A stretch of DNA of 64,000 nt from Ephydatia muelleri (lineage: Eukaryota > Porifera > Demospongiae > Spongillida > Spongillidae). The notes under the pieces are model-generated. The model saw nothing but the letters and a program-made list of their open reading frames with translations, made no database searches and had not been told where the DNA came from. The stretch lies in assembly GCA_013339895.1 (NCBI GenBank), contig JABACO010000018.1, positions 2,143,483-2,207,482 on the forward strand. Reading direction: 5' to 3'. This document shows, in pieces, positions 61,101 through 64,000 of the stretch (its first letter is position 1; each line of letters starts with the position of its first letter). Both the position numbers and the translations under genes were made by a program.

Positions 61101-61271
61101 TTATTGTAGGTTCACATTGAAAAACGATAGCGTGCACTGTTAATTCTGTGCCATCTGTTTAGATGGTGGAACACCTCGTCCTGGTGTGCGCTGAAGTACC
61201 TCCAGCTTCTGGTCTACCTGGGACGAGTGCCTCCAGATCTACTGACCAATGTTATGCATCTGCAAGCCTAA
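58188..61271 (+). CDS. ADCK5: ADCK5-like atypical (UbiB/ABC1) kinase
   Basis: Fifteen exons, phases consistent, 554 residues: 58188-58402, 58648-58711, 58767-58943, 59021-59044, 59105-59245, 59498-59611, 59676-59807, 59920-60003, 60062-60143, 60247-60325, 60405-60496, 60623-60797, 60850-60924, 61004-61105, 61163-61271. I chose ATG 58188 because it opens an Arg/Ser-rich presequence ([12 protein letters not shown]); ATG 58122 would add 22 residues. Hydrophobic residues near 30-50 may be a membrane helix. UbiB hallmarks are KLGQG (126-130), AAASLAQV (186-193), VAVK ending at 207, [30 protein letters not shown] (338-344) and LDHG (360-363) in place of DFG. The family acts in mitochondria, several members in coenzyme Q metabolism. 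[10 protein letters not shown] after KLGQG resembles ADCK5 more than ADCK1. One exon is only 24 bp (ALSREYKE). Confidence 0.88.
59250..59465. repeat. Degenerate (g)tcatgtgac repeats in ADCK5 intron
   Basis: Eight to ten copies of gtcatgtgac / gtcacgtgat-like sequence occur at irregular spacing. Each contains an E-box (CANNTG). Confidence 0.7.
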
Positions 61272-61295
61272 GCCACACAATCTTGCTCTAGTCAT

Positions 61296-61307
61296 TTTAT
61301 TTTTATT
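61296..61307 (-). terminator. Tandem poly(A) signals of the CCDC142-like gene
   Basis: Two adjoining AATAAA hexamers on the minus strand, 73-84 bp after the stop codon. Predicted cleavage falls at or just beyond the ADCK5 stop codon, so the two convergent transcripts probably overlap. Confidence 0.65.
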
Positions 61308-61379
61308 CTCTAATAACTTGTTCCATGTTTCATGTGTTATTTAATATTGAAAATGAAAATTGAATGGTGCTCATAGCAT

Positions 61380-62144
61380 TCAGTCCATGCATGCTGTCCA
61401 GTCACGCTGTGAATACCAAGCCAGCTCTCTTGCAAGGTCAGGGTGCAGTTGGTACTGGCCCTCCTGACTAGGACTGGCATCCTCTTCCTCCCCACTGCTG
61501 GCAGTGCCGCAGATAACCAGAAGACCGTGCTCCATCTCCCGCAGCCCGGGGAGAAGGGGTAAGATGTTGGAGACCTCCGGATCCAGCTGCACTTCTTTTG
61601 ACTGGAGGCACTTGGAGATGTGACGGCAGTCTGCTAGCAGCTGTCTCCCAGCAAAAGGCCTATCAGTTGTGGAAGAAATAACAGTGACAATAAAGTTACA
61701 GAACTCTATATGCTGAGATACCATATACACAATACTCTTTTTCCTTTTGTGTACCTGTATAGTTTCTTGTTGCTTGTGATGGTTATCCGCAACTCCGCAA
61801 TGACAGTTGACAGGGCCAAAGAGAGAAACAAGAATTGGGGTTGCTGTGGAAGATGACTGGCTGCATCCATACATGGAAAGATAAGCCCGAAAACAATCTC
61901 ATTGGTGTAAGGGCTGGGGACGAGATCCACAACACGGTCTGATTTCAAAGGGAGGGACTGAATGGCATATAAGAGGAGTCACCACTACCTCACCCTCCTT
62001 CCCGATGGTCCTCCACCACTTCCTATCTGGGAAGTTACTACAAATCACCTGAGAGCATTTCGCCCTCCATTGGTAGTAGAAGCTGGTACGCACATCCTCC
62101 AGCCTCTCCTGATGAAAAACCAATTTAAAGAAATAAATCAAACA

Positions 62145-62204
<60 letters not shown>

Positions 62205-62226
62205 AACACACACAACACACACACAC

Positions 62227-62277
<51 letters not shown>

Positions 62278-62284
62278 CACACAC

Positions 62285-62320
<36 letters not shown>

Positions 62321-64000
62321 ACACAGCAAGCACAAACCTCCAGCTGAGTCCTACTCAGGTACAGCTCAGCACATACGTCTCTACTCAGAAACACATTGCC
62401 TTTGAGCAGGCAACAATCGGGAAGGACCACCCTCGGGGCACACACAGCCACACCCCTCCGCACAGCCTCCCTCAACTCTCCCACTACGGTGGGACCGTCC
62501 ACAAACAAAATCTGCCCCAACGTCCTGAGGTTGAGGGCAGCCAGCCCTTGCTGCAGCCCCATGGAGAGGAAGATGCTCTCCACTTGTACAGAGACCAGCA
62601 GAGCCAGTCCCAAAGGGCGGCTGAGACTGAGGGTGTTGAGGTGGTGGGCTAGGCTTGGAGGAGCGACTAACGATGGGGAGGGGCCTTTGGGTGCTGCAAG
62701 GCTAGAGAGGTAGGCAAGCAACGGCGGCACGACGTGCGATAGGAATAGTTTGGAGGGTTGGGTGATGATGCCGTTGGACTTGTAGATGCTGGAGTTGGTG
62801 GGGTAGGAGGCAGCCAACATCTGTAGCATGCCTGCAGGTTCAAAACAAAAAAGGAGTGGGAAGATGATCCTCATGGTCCCAAGCCTATCTCTCCCACATG
62901 GTTGCTCTACCTATGTCCCACTCCACTAGGGCAGCACGCTGTTCCAACATTGCTGCAGCGTGCCACAGTGACTCAACAACTGCTACGTGGTAACTCAAAC
63001 CTGGAGTGGGGGAAAGGAGGGTCCGCTAACAGTATTACAATTGGTGTGTGTGGTCTGGTGTGGTGTGTGCTGGTGTGGTGTGTGCTGGTGTGGTGTGCTG
63101 GTGTGGTGTGTGCTGGTGGTGTGTGCTGGTGTGGTGTGTGCTGGTGTGGTGTGTGCTGGTGTGGTGTGGTGTGTGCTGGTGTGGTGTGCTGGTGTGGTGT
63201 GTGCTGGTGTGGTGTGTGCTGGTGTGGTGTGTGCTGGTGTGTTGTGTATTAGTGTGGTGTTGTGTACTGGTGTATGTGCTGGTGTGTTATTGTGTGCTGG
63301 GGGAGGGGGGAGAGAGAGAGAGCAACGTGCCTTCTGTTTTCGAAATCACTCTCAACTTCTCTGCCAAGTCCGTCAGGTCTGTGCGGTGCTGGAGCTTAGT
63401 CACCAGGCAGCTAGACACCCGCCCCCACAACGCGTTAACCACGTCATGAGCAGCTACCCGGAGAGCTTCGCACTGGGCTCCGGGGATAAGGCAGTCGTAC
63501 CAAGTTGGCGTCTGCTCTTTAGCGATTAAAAACATCTCGTCCGAAACGTAACTCGTCGACGGCGCGCGCGGGAAAAAGGAGGTATACGTGGCTAGTATGC
63601 CGAGGAACGCGCGCACAAAGCCCAATTCGAAGCGGGCCTCCCGCAAAGCAACGTCGGCACGTAACGAGGAGGAGCAGAGCTGTCTGGAAATCCTTCTGGA
63701 GTGGGTCTCGACCACCACGGTGGCAAAATCCGCCACGGTAAGGCGCGCCACTCTCCCGCCAAAGGCTTTCGCTACGTCGCTGTTGAACTGATCGGCAGCT
63801 ACACAAATGGCTTTGCACGCACCGAACGCATATTCCACGTCTTCCAGCAGCTCAAGAGAAGTGCACAGCAGTTCGAACTGGGTAAGCATGATCTGTCGTA
63901 ACAGTCTTGAAGTGTACAGTTCATCCGTACGGCAGTCGTTCCGCATAAGTGCATTATGGAGTATAAAATTTGTTCGTCTTTGCTCTCTTTGGGATTGGCG
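61380..64000 (-). CDS. CCDC142-like protein, 5' end outside window
   Basis: Minus-strand exons: from the window edge (64000) to 63331, then 63000-62911, 62831-62338, 62108-61989, 61957-61755, 61659-61380. All phases agree, giving 618 residues in the window. The most useful blocks are YHVAVVESLWHAAAMLEQR, FLSHVVPPLLAYLSSL, SRPLGLALLVSVQVESIFLS, CSQVICSNFPDRKWWR, PSPYTNEIVFGLIFPC followed by LPQQPQFLFLSLALSTVIAE, and RPFAGRQLLADCRHIS. Their order and spacing match my memory of vertebrate CCDC142, a poorly studied, mostly helical protein, so no function is proposed. The donor of the first exon appears to be GC (GAAG followed by gcacgt), chosen because only this site keeps phase 1 into the next exon. 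The assignment is by recalled similarity and could be wrong for this weakly conserved family. Confidence 0.65.
62145..62325. repeat. (CA)n microsatellite in CCDC142-like intron
   Basis: About 180 bp of CA interrupted by acaacaca. ORFs here are artefacts. Confidence 0.95.
63043..63300. repeat. (ctggtgtggtgtgtg)n minisatellite
   Basis: About 250 bp of 10-15-bp units in the intron between the first and second CCDC142-like exons visible here. Confidence 0.9.

Noticed and set aside
1-64000. tRNA or rRNA genes
   Set aside because: None recognised by eye. A tRNAscan or Infernal run would be needed to exclude them firmly.

Overview
The window reads as a compact metazoan genome, most likely a demosponge. 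It has short introns, many of them under 150 bp, head-to-head gene pairs with under 130 bp between start codons, tail-to-tail pairs about 100 bp apart, and a CARD-NACHT-LRR (NLR) gene of the kind known from sponges. Species is not determinable from sequence alone; a cnidarian or another early-branching animal is less likely but not excluded. Gene names come from remembered family motifs and from exon models joined by splice phase, with no database search.

Layout. Positions 1-12,000 are a transposon graveyard: a broken CACTA/EnSpm-like transposase (about 240-2,460), an array of short inverted motifs (2.76-3.1 kb), a 173-bp satellite array inside 35-bp terminal inverted repeats (4.17-6.2 kb), a Ty3/Gypsy integrase tail and a second reverse-transcriptase tail (7.7-8.5 kb, minus), two exons of a DNase I-family gene (9.56-10.02 kb, minus), and a BEL/Pao fragment with primer-binding site, gag and part of the protease (10.01-11.98 kb, minus) whose broken end abuts the DNase exon. 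Positions 12,139-29,525 (minus) hold one large NLR gene with CARD, NACHT and 14 near-identical-size LRR exons; one of its introns carries a cluster of nested fold-back elements. Positions 30,271-33,843 (minus) hold the catalytic core, P domain and tail of a furin/kexin-like protease with one frameshift. Positions 33.9-40.4 kb are gene-poor, with another fold-back element, small repeats and two related Cys-containing ORFs.

Positions 40.4-64 kb are dense and conserved: TTC27 (minus, 25 exons), an intronless guanylate-kinase/ELMO fusion gene (plus), an MCUR1/CCDC90 homolog (minus), RANBP9/10 (plus), an ADCK5-like atypical kinase (plus), and a CCDC142-like gene (minus, running off the right edge). 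TTC27/GK-ELMO and MCUR1/RANBP9 are divergent pairs that probably share promoters. GK-ELMO/MCUR1 and ADCK5/CCDC142 converge with touching or overlapping 3' ends.

The genes do not form one pathway: RANBP9/10 is a CTLH E3-ligase subunit, MCUR1 and ADCK5 are mitochondrial, and the NLR is an intracellular immune sensor. The most unusual items are the cassette-like LRR exon array, the GK-ELMO fusion, the TIR-bounded dimeric satellite and the nested fold-back elements.
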